Assembly (NCBI RefSeq): GCF_004005495.1
Contig: NZ_RZYA01000010.1
Span: 1 to 64,000, forward strand
DNA length: 64,000 nt
Reading direction: 5' to 3'
DNA from: Streptomyces antnestii
GTDB taxonomy: Bacteria; Actinomycetota; Actinomycetes; Streptomycetales; Streptomycetaceae
The translations under genes were made by a program, and so were the position numbers. Numbering within the stretch: the first letter of the stretch is position 1; the number at the start of each line of letters is the position of its first letter. A model generated the notes under the pieces. That model ran no database searches and was not told where the DNA came from. It saw only the letters and a program-made list of their open reading frames with translations. Below are positions 34,070 through 42,808 of the stretch, one piece after another.

Positions 34070-35431
34070 ATGGCTTCCGCAACGCGGACCCGGTCACGGT
34101 CGCAATCCCGGTCGCGGTCGGCAGGCCGGCCGGGACGGGGAGACGGTGCGCCGGCGACGCGGGCCGGCGGGCCCGCCGGCCCTCCGGTGGCGACCGGTGG
34201 TCCGGTGTCGCTGCATCTGAAGTCGCGTTCCGGACGGACGGGATCGTTCCGGCTTCAGCAGATGGTGATGATCGAGCTCGCCGCGGCGCTGCTCGTCGGC
34301 GGCTGGGTCGCCGGCCCGCTGGCCCTGGTGCCCGCGGGCGTCGTCGCCGCGATCCTCGTCCTCTTCGCGGTGGTACGCCGCCGGGGGCGGTCGCTGCCGG
34401 AGTGGCTCGGCACCGTCCTGGCCCTGCGTGCGCGCAGGCGCCGTGCGGCGAGCACGCCGGTCCCGCCCGGCACGGAGCCCGGTCTCGCGCCCGCCGTCGA
34501 GTGCGACCCCGCGCTGCGGACGTACAGCTACAGCCGGGGGGACGACCGCGACCAGCGCCCCATCGGCATGGTGGGCGACGGCGGCTTCCTGACGGCCGTG
34601 CTCCAGGTCGAGTCGGACGCCACCGCCCTGCGGGCCGAGCGTTCCCGGCGACCGCTGCCCATCGGGATCGTGCGGGACGCCCTCGAAGTCGACGGAATCC
34701 ACCTGGAATCGGCACAGATCGTGCTGCACACGCAGCCCGCGCCCGCGCTGCACCTGCCGCAACAGTCCGTGGCGGTGAGCAACTACGCGCCGCTGCAGGC
34801 CCAGACCGGTTCCCCCGCGGTCCGCATCACGTGGATCGCCCTGAAGCTCGACCCCGAGCTGTGCCCGGAGGCGGTGGCCGCGCGCGGCGGCGGCACCCTG
34901 GGGGCGCAGAAGTGCGTGGCCCGCGCGGCGCAGCATCTCGCGAGCCGGCTGACCGGCGCGGGGTTCCGCGCCAGCGTGCTGACGGAGGAGGAGCTGACGG
35001 CCGCCGTCGCGACGTCGGCGTGCGCCAACCCGATGGTGACGGCGCAGGCCGGGCGGAGCGAGGCGCCGCAGCGCAGGACCGAGGAGTCGGGCCGCAGCTG
35101 GCGCTGCGACAACCGCAGGCACACCACGTACTGGGTGCGGCGCTGGCCCCAGCTCGGTGGCTCCGGGCCCGCGCTGCACCAGCTGGTCGCGCTGCTCACG
35201 ACGGTGCCCGCGCTGGCCACGACGTTCAGCCTGACGCTGTCCCGCGGTGACCAGCGGGACATTCGGCTCGCGGGCCACATGCGGATCACGGGACGCAGCG
35301 ACAGCGAGCTGACCACGGCCCGGCGCTCCCTGGAGACCGCGGCCCGGCAGGCGAGAACGGGCCTTGTGCGGCTCGACCGCGAACAACTGCCCGGAGTTCT
35401 CGCCACGTTGCCCCTCGGAGGTGCGCGCTGA
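34070..35431 (+). CDS. eccE: Type VII secretion protein EccE
   Basis: A 453-aa protein with an Arg/Ser-rich N-terminus (ATRTRSRSQSRSRS), two adjacent transmembrane helices at about residues 66-102 and a cytoplasmic domain of the EccE type (DQRPIGMVGDGGFLTAVLQV; WRCDNRRHTTYWVRRWP). EccE sits at the edge of the ESX membrane complex. I took the ATG at 34070 with GGGGGG 9 nt upstream; a GTG at 34028 would add 14 residues. Its stop shares a base with the next start (TGATG), implying coupling. Confidence 0.88.
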   Translation: MASATRTRSRSQSRSRSAGRPGRGDGAPATRAGGPAGPPVATGGPVSLHLKSRSGRTGSFRLQQMVMIELAAALLVGGWVAGPLALVPAGVVAAILVLFAVVRRRGRSLPEWLGTVLALRARRRRAASTPVPPGTEPGLAPAVECDPALRTYSYSRGDDRDQRPIGMVGDGGFLTAVLQVESDATALRAERSRRPLPIGIVRDALEVDGIHLESAQIVLHTQPAPALHLPQQSVAVSNYAPLQAQTGSPAVRITWIALKLDPELCPEAVAARGGGTLGAQKCVARAAQHLASRLTGAGFRASVLTEEELTAAVATSACANPMVTAQAGRSEAPQRRTEESGRSWRCDNRRHTTYWVRRWPQLGGSGPALHQLVALLTTVPALATTFSLTLSRGDQRDIRLAGHMRITGRSDSELTTARRSLETAARQARTGLVRLDREQLPGVLATLPLGGAR

Positions 35432-36261
35432 TGGCCATGACGTCATCTCCCCCGGCCGGAGCAGGAGCCTGGGACGGCAGTTCCTGGAACCGAAACGGGA
35501 ACGGTAACGGGATCGGGAGCGGCAACGCGGGTGCGCCTGCCACGCCCGCCGCCGGTGACCGCGCCCGCACCGGCTTCGGCCTCTTCGGGCCGCGTCACCA
35601 GCGGCACACCCTGTCCGTCGAGCAGCTGGACACGCTCGCGCTGCCCATCGGTGACGACGGAGTCGTCGTCGGTGTGGACGCGGACGGCCAGCCCGCCGTG
35701 CTCGGGGTGAACAGGCCGACGCCGTACGACATGGTGCTCATCGGCGGTCTGTGGACGGCGCAGGTGCTCGCGCTGCGGGCCGCGGCGACCGGGGCGCGGG
35801 TCGCGGTGGAGACCGGGCGGGCGCAGGCCTGGGCCCAGATGGTGCAGGCGGTCGGTGGCGGCCAGTCCGGCATGACGGTGCACGACGTCGGCCGGGTGCC
35901 GCCGCAGGGCGCGTCGGCGGGCGGTCCGGTGCTCGTGGTGCGGGACTGCGGTATGCGTCCGCCGCGCGGGCGGGTGGCCTCGGCGCCGTGGCAGTCCGTG
36001 CTGACGCTGCTGCCCTATCTGAGCCCGGTGGCGCCGCGGTTGATGCGGCAGGCGCGGCTCGTCGGGGTCCAGCGGGTGTCGCCGGACGAGGCGGCGGAGA
36101 TCGGCCGTGTCATCGGCCTGCCGCGCGCGGAGTGGGAGTCCCTGCCCACGCTCGCCGACGGCGTCACTCTGTGGTGTACCGATCGCGACCGCCAGTACGT
36201 GATGACCCAGGCGACCGACGCCGAGACCGGATTGTTGGGTAACGCACGCCGGATGGACTGA
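35431..36261 (+). CDS. ESX-associated protein of unknown function
   Basis: A 276-aa protein coupled to eccE by a TGATG overlap. After a Gly/Asn-rich N-terminus (NRNGNGNGIGSGN), residues 60-270 have a mixed alpha/beta look: GVVVGVDADGQPAVLGVNRP, then MVLIGGLWTAQVLALRAA, then VLVVRDCG. The middle is reminiscent of a P-loop NTPase core without a GKT motif, which is speculative. It has no transmembrane segment. Conserved placement between eccE and the EspI-like gene suggests a cytoplasmic ESX accessory role. Confidence 0.75.
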   Translation: MAMTSSPPAGAGAWDGSSWNRNGNGNGIGSGNAGAPATPAAGDRARTGFGLFGPRHQRHTLSVEQLDTLALPIGDDGVVVGVDADGQPAVLGVNRPTPYDMVLIGGLWTAQVLALRAAATGARVAVETGRAQAWAQMVQAVGGGQSGMTVHDVGRVPPQGASAGGPVLVVRDCGMRPPRGRVASAPWQSVLTLLPYLSPVAPRLMRQARLVGVQRVSPDEAAEIGRVIGLPRAEWESLPTLADGVTLWCTDRDRQYVMTQATDAETGLLGNARRMD

Positions 36262-36266
36262 GGCCG

Positions 36267-36286
36267 GCCCGGGGCCCGCCCCGGGC
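36267..36286. terminator. Short GC hairpin after the eccE operon
   Basis: An 8-bp stem, GCCCGGGG (36267-36274) with CCCCGGGC (36279-36286), lies 6 nt past the stop. The rest of the 336-bp gap (36262-36597) shows no gene and should contain the promoter of the EspI-like gene; I could not fix its position. Confidence 0.55.
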
Positions 36287-36597
36287 GCCTTCGGCGATCG
36301 AACTCGTTCCCCTTTGCGGCCTATTCGGGCAGTTTGCGTGCGCCGGACTGCGGGGTGTTCGTCACTTCCGTATCGCTTGGGCATCACTTGTTGGCCGCGT
36401 GTGACCTGGCAGGCGGCTCCGGAGAGACGGACGGGCCTGCCGTGCTCGTGGATTTGGTGATTAGGCTGGGACAAGACGCGCGCGTGAACCCATGAGCGGC
36501 TCGTACGCGTCCCAGGGGAAGAGCGCGGCGGATCGGACGACAGGAACGGTCGCCCCCCACCACGGCACGAGGGTGCTCGACCACACCAGGAGGCATT

Positions 36598-39426
36598 GTG
36601 AACAGCGATCGGAACGGAGTCCGCGGGGGCTGGGACACACCCGGGGATGATCACTCCGACGCGGAGTCCGCCACTGAGACGACGGGCGAGTTCACCATCG
36701 ACTACGCCCCACCGGCCTGGTACACGCAGAACGCGTCGTCCGGCACGGGCGAGACTCCCTCGGCCACGCCTCCGCCTCCGGCGCCTCCCGCTCCTACGCC
36801 CGTCGCGCCCCCGGCGCCTCCCGCGCCGTACACGCCCTACGCGGCCGCCGCCGCGAACCCCGGGCCCGAGGCGGGTTCCGGGACCGGGGATCTGGAGAGC
36901 GGCGCGACGATGCGGTTCTCCGCGGCCGCGTTGAAGCGGGAGTTCGCCGAGCTGGCCGCGAAGGACGAGCAGAAGGCTGAAGCGACGACGGAGGAGCAGG
37001 CGGGCGGCGCCGATGTCGACGGCTCGGCCGCCGGCGGCTCTGACTCTGGATCTGGCTCTGGCTCTGGCTCTGGCTCTAGTGGTTCGGGTGGCTCCGACGA
37101 CTCCGGTGACTTCGCCGTGGTCGCCATCGCCCCTGCCGCGCCCGACGCGGACGAGAGCGTGGACGGCGCCGGGGACGACGCGGTGACGGGCGACGCTTCG
37201 GACGACGCCGGTACGGGCTCCTCCGCCGATTCCGATGCCGACGCCGACGAGGACGCCGAGACCGGCACCGACAGCGAGGCCGCCCCCGACGCCGACACCG
37301 CTGCCGACGTCAGCGCGGACGCGGGCGAAGGCGCCGACGTCAACTCCCCCGCCCCCGGCACCCCCGAGGAAGCGCAGGGTGCCCCCGCCGCGTGGGCCCC
37401 GCCGCCCGTGCCGCAGGAGGGCGTCCCTCCGCTGCCCCCGGCGTTCCAGCCCGCGGCCCCCACCGCCGCCCCGCAGTGGCCCGCGCCGACGCCCACCGCG
37501 ACGCCGGAGCAGCCGCAGGCCCAGCCGGCCGCACCGGTTCCGGCCCAGGGGGCGCCCGCGCCGCAGGGCTGGCCCGGGCAGAACACCCCGCCCGCGCCGC
37601 AGAGCGGTTACGGCTTCCCGCAGCAGCCCGCGCCCGGCGCCCCGCAGCAGGGCTACGGCTTCCCCCAGCCGACGCCACCGGCACCGGTCGCCCCCAACCA
37701 GCAGGCCCCGCAGGGCGGTTACGGGTTCCCGCAACCGCAAGCGCAGCCCCAGGCCCAGCCCGGTGCGGGTTACGGCTTCCCGCAGCCGCAGCCCGGCGCG
37801 CCCGTTCCCGGCCAGCCCGCCCCGCAGCTCCCGGCGCAGCAGAACCCGCAGCAGCCCGTCGCAGGCCAGCAGCCGCACCCGCAGCAGCCCGCGCCACAGC
37901 CCCACGCCCAGGCCCAGGCCCAGCACCCCGAATCCCAGCCCGGCCAGCACGCTCAGCCGCCGTACGCCCAGCAGGGTCAGCCCGACCAGCCCGGTCAGCC
38001 GTACCCCGGTCAGCAGGGTCAGCCCATGCCCGCCGCCGACCCCCGTACCGGTGGCGCCTGGCCGCAGCCCGTGCAGCACGACCAGCGCACGCCCACGAAC
38101 GTCGGTGGCGCGCCGCTCGGTTACACGGCGGCCGTGGAGCTGTCGGCCGACCGACTGCTCAACAACAAGAAGCAGAAGGCGAAGAGCACCCGCCCCGGCG
38201 GTGGCAACGCGCGCTTCAAGCTCGGCGGCAAGAAGGAGGAGGCCGAGCGGCAGCGCAAGCTCGACCTGATCCGCACGCCGGTCCTGTCCTGCTACCGGAT
38301 CGCCGTCATCAGCCTCAAGGGCGGCGTGGGCAAGACGACCACGACGACCGCGCTCGGTTCGACGCTCGCCACGGAGCGCCAGGACAAGATCCTCGCCATC
38401 GACGCCAACCCGGACGCCGGCACGCTAGGCCGCCGGGTGCGCCGTGAGACCGGGGCGACCATCCGCGACCTGGTGCAGGCGATCCCGCACCTGAACTCGT
38501 ACATGGACATCCGGCGGTTCACCTCGCAGGCGCCGTCCGGCCTGGAGATCATCGCGAACGACGTGGACCCGGCGGTCTCGACGACGTTCAACGACACCGA
38601 CTACCGCAGCGCGATCGACGTGCTCGGCAAGCAGTACCCGATCATCCTGACCGACTCCGGCACCGGTCTGCTGTACTCCGCGATGCGTGGAGTCCTCGAC
38701 CTCGCCGACCAGTTGATCATCATCTCGACGCCGTCCGTGGACGGTGCGAGCAGCGCCAGTACGACGCTCGACTGGCTGTCGGCGCACGGGTACGCGGACC
38801 TGGTGTCGCGTTCCATCACGGTCATCTCCGGGGTCCGCGAGACCGGCAAGATGATCAAGGTGGACGACATCGTGTCCCACTTCGAGACGCGCTGCCGCGG
38901 CGTCGTGGTGGTGCCGTTCGACGAACACCTGGCGGCCGGCGCCGAGGTCGACCTCGACATGATGCGGCCGAAGGTGCGCGAGGCGTACTTCAACCTCTCG
39001 GCGATGGTCGCGGAGGACTTCGCGCGGGCCCAGCAGCAGCAGGGCCTGTGGACGTCGGACGGGAACCCGCCGCCCACCATGGCTCCGCCGGTGCCGGGTC
39101 ACCAGCAGCAGCCGTACCCCGGGCAGCAGCCGTACCCGGGCCAGCAGCCCGTTCCGGGTCAACAGCCCGCCCCGGGCCAGCAGTTCCCGGGTCAGCCCGG
39201 CCAGCCGTACCCCGGTCAGCCCGGTCAGCCGTACCCGCAGCAGCCCAACCAGCCCGGCGCCCCCGCCCAGCCGCAGCCGTACCCGCCCCAGCAGGCCCAG
39301 CCGCAGCCCGGCGCCCCCGCGCAGCCGCAGCCCGGCCCCCCGCAGGGCTGGCAGCAGCAGCCCGCACCCCCGTACGGCGCGCAGCCACAGCAGCAACAGC
39401 CGCAGCCGCAGCCGCCTCAGCAGTAA
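36598..39426 (+). CDS. EspI-like ESX protein with MinD/ParA-type ATPase domain
   Basis: A 942-aa protein. The N-terminal 510 or so residues are disordered: acidic and Gly/Ser-rich, then Pro/Gln-rich with four GYGFPQ units (nt about 37604-37790). The ATPase domain follows with the deviant P-loop KGGVGKT at about residues 574-580, IDANPDAGTLG, and conserved DSGTG and STPSVDGASS segments. The tail of about 120 residues is made of GQQPYPGQ-type repeats. This fits EspI/SCO5717-type proteins of ESX loci, which may regulate or power secretion. GTG at 36598 follows AGGAGG by 4 nt. A strong terminator follows. Codon use in the Ser/Gly stretch is unusual (TCT). Confidence 0.87.
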   Translation: MNSDRNGVRGGWDTPGDDHSDAESATETTGEFTIDYAPPAWYTQNASSGTGETPSATPPPPAPPAPTPVAPPAPPAPYTPYAAAAANPGPEAGSGTGDLESGATMRFSAAALKREFAELAAKDEQKAEATTEEQAGGADVDGSAAGGSDSGSGSGSGSGSSGSGGSDDSGDFAVVAIAPAAPDADESVDGAGDDAVTGDASDDAGTGSSADSDADADEDAETGTDSEAAPDADTAADVSADAGEGADVNSPAPGTPEEAQGAPAAWAPPPVPQEGVPPLPPAFQPAAPTAAPQWPAPTPTATPEQPQAQPAAPVPAQGAPAPQGWPGQNTPPAPQSGYGFPQQPAPGAPQQGYGFPQPTPPAPVAPNQQAPQGGYGFPQPQAQPQAQPGAGYGFPQPQPGAPVPGQPAPQLPAQQNPQQPVAGQQPHPQQPAPQPHAQAQAQHPESQPGQHAQPPYAQQGQPDQPGQPYPGQQGQPMPAADPRTGGAWPQPVQHDQRTPTNVGGAPLGYTAAVELSADRLLNNKKQKAKSTRPGGGNARFKLGGKKEEAERQRKLDLIRTPVLSCYRIAVISLKGGVGKTTTTTALGSTLATERQDKILAIDANPDAGTLGRRVRRETGATIRDLVQAIPHLNSYMDIRRFTSQAPSGLEIIANDVDPAVSTTFNDTDYRSAIDVLGKQYPIILTDSGTGLLYSAMRGVLDLADQLIIISTPSVDGASSASTTLDWLSAHGYADLVSRSITVISGVRETGKMIKVDDIVSHFETRCRGVVVVPFDEHLAAGAEVDLDMMRPKVREAYFNLSAMVAEDFARAQQQQGLWTSDGNPPPTMAPPVPGHQQQPYPGQQPYPGQQPVPGQQPAPGQQFPGQPGQPYPGQPGQPYPQQPNQPGAPAQPQPYPPQQAQPQPGAPAQPQPGPPQGWQQQPAPPYGAQPQQQQPQPQPPQQ
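37036..37077 (+). repeat. Hexanucleotide repeat encoding Gly/Ser
   Basis: Seven 6-nt units based on GGCTCT lie in frame in the EspI-like gene and encode a Gly-Ser run. TCT is a rare serine codon in such GC-rich genomes, so the tract may have grown by slippage; gain or loss of units would keep the frame. Confidence 0.7.
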
Positions 39427-39461
39427 CACCGCAAAGCAACGCCACGCAGCACGACTCCGAG

Positions 39462-39504
39462 CGCCCAGGGCCCGCACCGTCACCACAGGTGCGGGCCCTG
39501 GGCG
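39462..39504 (+). terminator. Terminator of the EspI-like gene
   Basis: A perfect 17-bp stem (39462-39478 with 39488-39504), a 9-nt loop and then TTCTCC lie 36 nt past the stop codon. It marks the right end of the ESX locus. Confidence 0.9.
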
Positions 39505-39680
39505 TTCTCCGACACACTCGACGGAGCTCGCCCCATAAACACATAACACCCCATCAAAAACGCATAAGGTGCGCCAAGGGCATCACGCCCTGGCCTGCCA
39601 GGCGTCAGAGGTCTCGACCAATGTGCGTGAAATGCGGGTCAACTCGTTATTTCCGCAGGCCACATGGGGTTCATGCGCCG

Positions 39681-39710
39681 TTGACGTGCGCAGACCGCCG
39701 CTGATAGACA
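39681..39710 (+). promoter_or_regulatory. Predicted promoter of the ABC importer operon
   Basis: TTGACG (39681-39686), an 18-nt spacer and TAGACA (39705-39710) match a principal-sigma promoter, about 75 nt before the start of the binding-protein gene. The gap from 39505 to 39784 is AT-richer around 39537-39570 and has no supported gene. Confidence 0.6.
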
Positions 39711-39784
39711 CACACATCAACCAGCTGGCGTCCCATGATCAACCTGCCACTCCTGCGCGAGCAACGACGCGAGGTCATCGAGCC

Positions 39785-41695
39785 ATGGACACACAAGATC
39801 AGCCCAAGAAGGCACAGAGAGCACACGCTCCGCTCTTCTCCCGTTCCCCCCGTCGCGCGCCCCGCCGGACCCCGCGGGTCCTGCTGGCGGCCGGCGCCGC
39901 GGCGTTCACCCTGACGGCCGGCCTCGCCACGCCGCTCAACCCCGCGCCCCAAGAGGCCAAGGCGGCCGACGGCGGCAAGAAGGTCCTCACCGTCGCGCTC
40001 GCCCAGAGCGTCGACTCTCTGAGCCCGTTCCTCGCCCAGCGACTGGTCAGTACGAGCATCCACCGGATGATGTACGAGTACCTGACCAACTACGACCCGA
40101 ACGACAACCACGCGGTCCCGGGCTTCGCCACCGCCTGGAAGCCGTCGGCGGACAAGCTCACCTGGACCTACACCATCCGGTCCGACTCGAAGTGGTCGGA
40201 CGGGCAGCAGGCCACGGCGGCCGACGCCGCCTTCACCTTCAACAAGATCATGACGGACGAGGGCGCCGCGACGGCGAACGGCAGCTTCGTCTCCAACTTC
40301 AAGAAGGTCACCGCTCCGAGCCCCACCCAGCTGGTCATCGAGCTGAAGAAGCCGCAGGCCACCATGGCCGCGCTCGACGTCCCGATCGTGCCCGAGCACA
40401 TCTGGAAGGACGTCAAGGACTTCTCGAAGTTCAACAACGACAAGACTTTCCCCGTCGTCGGCAACGGCCCGTTCGTCCTGACCGACTACAAGGTCGACCA
40501 GTACGTGAAGCTGAAGGCCAACAAGAGCTTCTGGCGCGGGGCGCCCAAGTTCGACGAGGTCGTCTTCAAGACGTACAAGGACCAGGACGCCGCGGTCGCC
40601 GCCCTGCGCAAGGGCGAGGTCTCCTTCGTGGCCGGCTCTCCCGCCCTGACGCCCGCTCAGGCGGCCTCGCTCCAGGGCGAGAAGAACATCAAGGTCAACG
40701 AGGGCCCGGGCCGCCGCTTCTTCGCGCTCGCCACCAATCCGGGCGCGCAGACCAAGGACGGCAAGAAGTTCGGCAACGGCAACAAGGCCCTTCTCGACCA
40801 GAAGGTGCGCCAGGCGCTGTTCATGGCGGTCGACCGCAAGACGATCGTCGACAAGGTCTTCCAGGGCCACGCCGTCGAGGGCGAGGGGTACATCCCGCCG
40901 CGCTTCGGCGACTACTTCTGGAAGCCGTCCGGCAGCCAGGCCCTCGGCTACGACCCCACGCGGGCGGGGAAGCTGCTCGACGAGGCCGGTTACCGGATGA
41001 AGGGCAGCGAGCGCGTCGGCAAGGACGGCAAGCCGCTCAACCTCCGCATCCTGTGCCACGCCACGGACCCGAACGACAAGGCGATCGGCAAGTACCTCAA
41101 GGAGTGGTGGGGCAAGCTCGGCATCGGCCTGAAGGTCGACTGCCTCGACGACGTGTCGGTGCCCTGGTACGCCGGTGAGTACGACCTCGCGTTCGACGGC
41201 TGGTCGGTCAACCCCGACCCGGACTTCGTCCTCGGCATCCACACCTGCGCGGCCCTGCCCGTCAAGGCCAAGGAGACCGCGCAGACGGACAACTTCATCT
41301 GCGACAAGACGTTCGACGGCCTGTACAAGAAGCAGCTCGCCGAGTACGACCCGGCCAAGCGCGCCGGCATCGTCAAGCAGATGGAGTCGTGGCTGTACGA
41401 CTCGGGCTACATGAACGTCATCGCGTACCCGAACGCCGTCGAGGCCTACCGCACGGACCAGATCAAGTCGATCCGGACCATGCCCACCGCGGCCGGCAAC
41501 ATCTACGGCCAGGACGGGTACTGGAGCTGGTGGTCGGCCGTTCCCGCGGACAGCACGAGCGACTCGAACGGCACCGGCGGCGGTTCCGGCTCGACCGGCG
41601 TGATCATCGGTATCGTCGCGGCCGTGGTCGTCCTCGGCGGCGGCGGGCTGCTCCTCGCGAGGCGCCGGCGCACCACTGCGGACGAGCGCGAATAG
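39785..41695 (+). CDS. Family 5 (oligopeptide-type) ABC substrate-binding protein, membrane-anchored
   Basis: A 636-aa SBP_bac_5 protein. The basic N-terminus with SRSPRRAPRRTPR and a hydrophobic run (VLLAAGAAAFTLTAGLA) ends in an AKA cleavage-like site; there is no lipobox cysteine. The body shows the family landmarks (MYEYLTNYDP, TYTIRSDSKWSDGQ, AVDRKTIVDKVF, DLAFDGWSVNPDPD). After a Gly/Ser linker comes a C-terminal helix (GVIIGIVAAVVVLGGGGLLL) and an ARRRR anchor, so it seems held in the membrane by its C-terminus. I chose the ATG at 39785; upstream starts add 72 unlike residues. The ligand is probably an oligopeptide or similar solute. Confidence 0.9.
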   Translation: MDTQDQPKKAQRAHAPLFSRSPRRAPRRTPRVLLAAGAAAFTLTAGLATPLNPAPQEAKAADGGKKVLTVALAQSVDSLSPFLAQRLVSTSIHRMMYEYLTNYDPNDNHAVPGFATAWKPSADKLTWTYTIRSDSKWSDGQQATAADAAFTFNKIMTDEGAATANGSFVSNFKKVTAPSPTQLVIELKKPQATMAALDVPIVPEHIWKDVKDFSKFNNDKTFPVVGNGPFVLTDYKVDQYVKLKANKSFWRGAPKFDEVVFKTYKDQDAAVAALRKGEVSFVAGSPALTPAQAASLQGEKNIKVNEGPGRRFFALATNPGAQTKDGKKFGNGNKALLDQKVRQALFMAVDRKTIVDKVFQGHAVEGEGYIPPRFGDYFWKPSGSQALGYDPTRAGKLLDEAGYRMKGSERVGKDGKPLNLRILCHATDPNDKAIGKYLKEWWGKLGIGLKVDCLDDVSVPWYAGEYDLAFDGWSVNPDPDFVLGIHTCAALPVKAKETAQTDNFICDKTFDGLYKKQLAEYDPAKRAGIVKQMESWLYDSGYMNVIAYPNAVEAYRTDQIKSIRTMPTAAGNIYGQDGYWSWWSAVPADSTSDSNGTGGGSGSTGVIIGIVAAVVVLGGGGLLLARRRRTTADERE

Positions 41696-41731
41696 CGGCA
41701 CCCGGTACCGCACGAGTAACGAGAGTTCCCC

Positions 41732-42808
41732 ATGACAGCAGAGAGCACTCCGGCGCTCGTGCAGAGTGCGGACACCGACGGCCCGGCTCAGGCCGGGCCG
41801 TCGGCGGCCCGCGGTCCACGGGCGCGCAACACCAAGGCCTATCTCCAGTACGTGGCGGGCAAGATCGCGGGGGCGGTCGTCTCGCTCTTCGCGGTCCTGG
41901 TCACCAGCTTCTTCCTGTTCCGGCTGATCCCCAGCGACCCGGTGAAGCAGATGACCGGCGGCCGCCGCGTCTCCGCGCAGCAACTGGAGTCGCTGCGGCA
42001 CCAGTTCGGCCTCGACCTGCCGATGTGGCAGCAGTTCACGAACTACATCGGGGACGCGCTGACCGGCGACTTCGGCACGTCGTACCAGTTCCACGCCCCG
42101 GTCATCGACAAGATCTCCGAGGCGCTCCCGGCGACGCTGCTGCTCACCGGCACGGCGTACGTCCTCTACACCGCGCTCGGCATCTGGCTGGGCACCCGCA
42201 CCGCCTGGCGCAACGGATCGCGCAGCGACCGCTTCAACACCGCGTTCGCGCTCACGCTCTACTCGGTCCCGTCGTTCTGGCTGGGCCTGCTCCTCATCAT
42301 CGTGTTCTCAGTGGGCCTCGGCCCGATCCCGGGCCTGTTCCCGACGGGCGGCCTGGAGTCGGGCGGCGAGACCGGCTTCGCGTACGTCGTCGACGTCGCG
42401 CACCATCTCGTCCTGCCGGTGATCACACTGGTGGCGGTCGGCTACGCGCAGACGCTCCTGGTGATGCGCTCCTCGCTGCTCGACGAGATGGGCAGCGACT
42501 ATCTGACGACGGCGCGCGCGAAGGGCCTGCGCGACGACGTCGTACGCCGCAAGCACGCCGTCCCGAACGCGATGCTGCCCACCTTCACGCTGATGTTCGT
42601 GAACCTCGGGCATGTCGTCGCCGGGCAGATCCTCGTCGAGACGGTCTTCTCCTGGCCGGGCCTCGGCGGGCTTTTCTACTCGGCACTCAGCGTGCCCGAC
42701 CTGCCGCTCGTCCAGGGCCTGTTCTTCGTCTTCGCCACCGCGGTGATCCTCGCGAACACCCTCGCCGACGTGCTGTATCCGCTGCTCGATCCCCGGGTGG
42801 GCCGATGA
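41732..42808 (+). CDS. ABC importer permease, DppB/OppB type
   Basis: A 358-aa permease with the N-terminal membrane helix typical of the B subunit (IAGAVVSLFAVLVTSFFLFRLIP), the GDFGTSYQF segment, about five more helices, and the EAA-like loop SDYLTTARAKGLRDD. It starts 36 nt after the binding-protein gene and overlaps the next permease gene by ATGA. It forms the heterodimeric channel with the next product. Confidence 0.93.
   Translation: MTAESTPALVQSADTDGPAQAGPSAARGPRARNTKAYLQYVAGKIAGAVVSLFAVLVTSFFLFRLIPSDPVKQMTGGRRVSAQQLESLRHQFGLDLPMWQQFTNYIGDALTGDFGTSYQFHAPVIDKISEALPATLLLTGTAYVLYTALGIWLGTRTAWRNGSRSDRFNTAFALTLYSVPSFWLGLLLIIVFSVGLGPIPGLFPTGGLESGGETGFAYVVDVAHHLVLPVITLVAVGYAQTLLVMRSSLLDEMGSDYLTTARAKGLRDDVVRRKHAVPNAMLPTFTLMFVNLGHVVAGQILVETVFSWPGLGGLFYSALSVPDLPLVQGLFFVFATAVILANTLADVLYPLLDPRVGR

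Noticed and set aside
35443..38079. An 878-aa Leu/Arg/Gly-rich frame antisense to the EspI-like gene
   Set aside because: Low-complexity mirror of the Pro/Gln/Ala-rich sense protein, with no recognisable domain.
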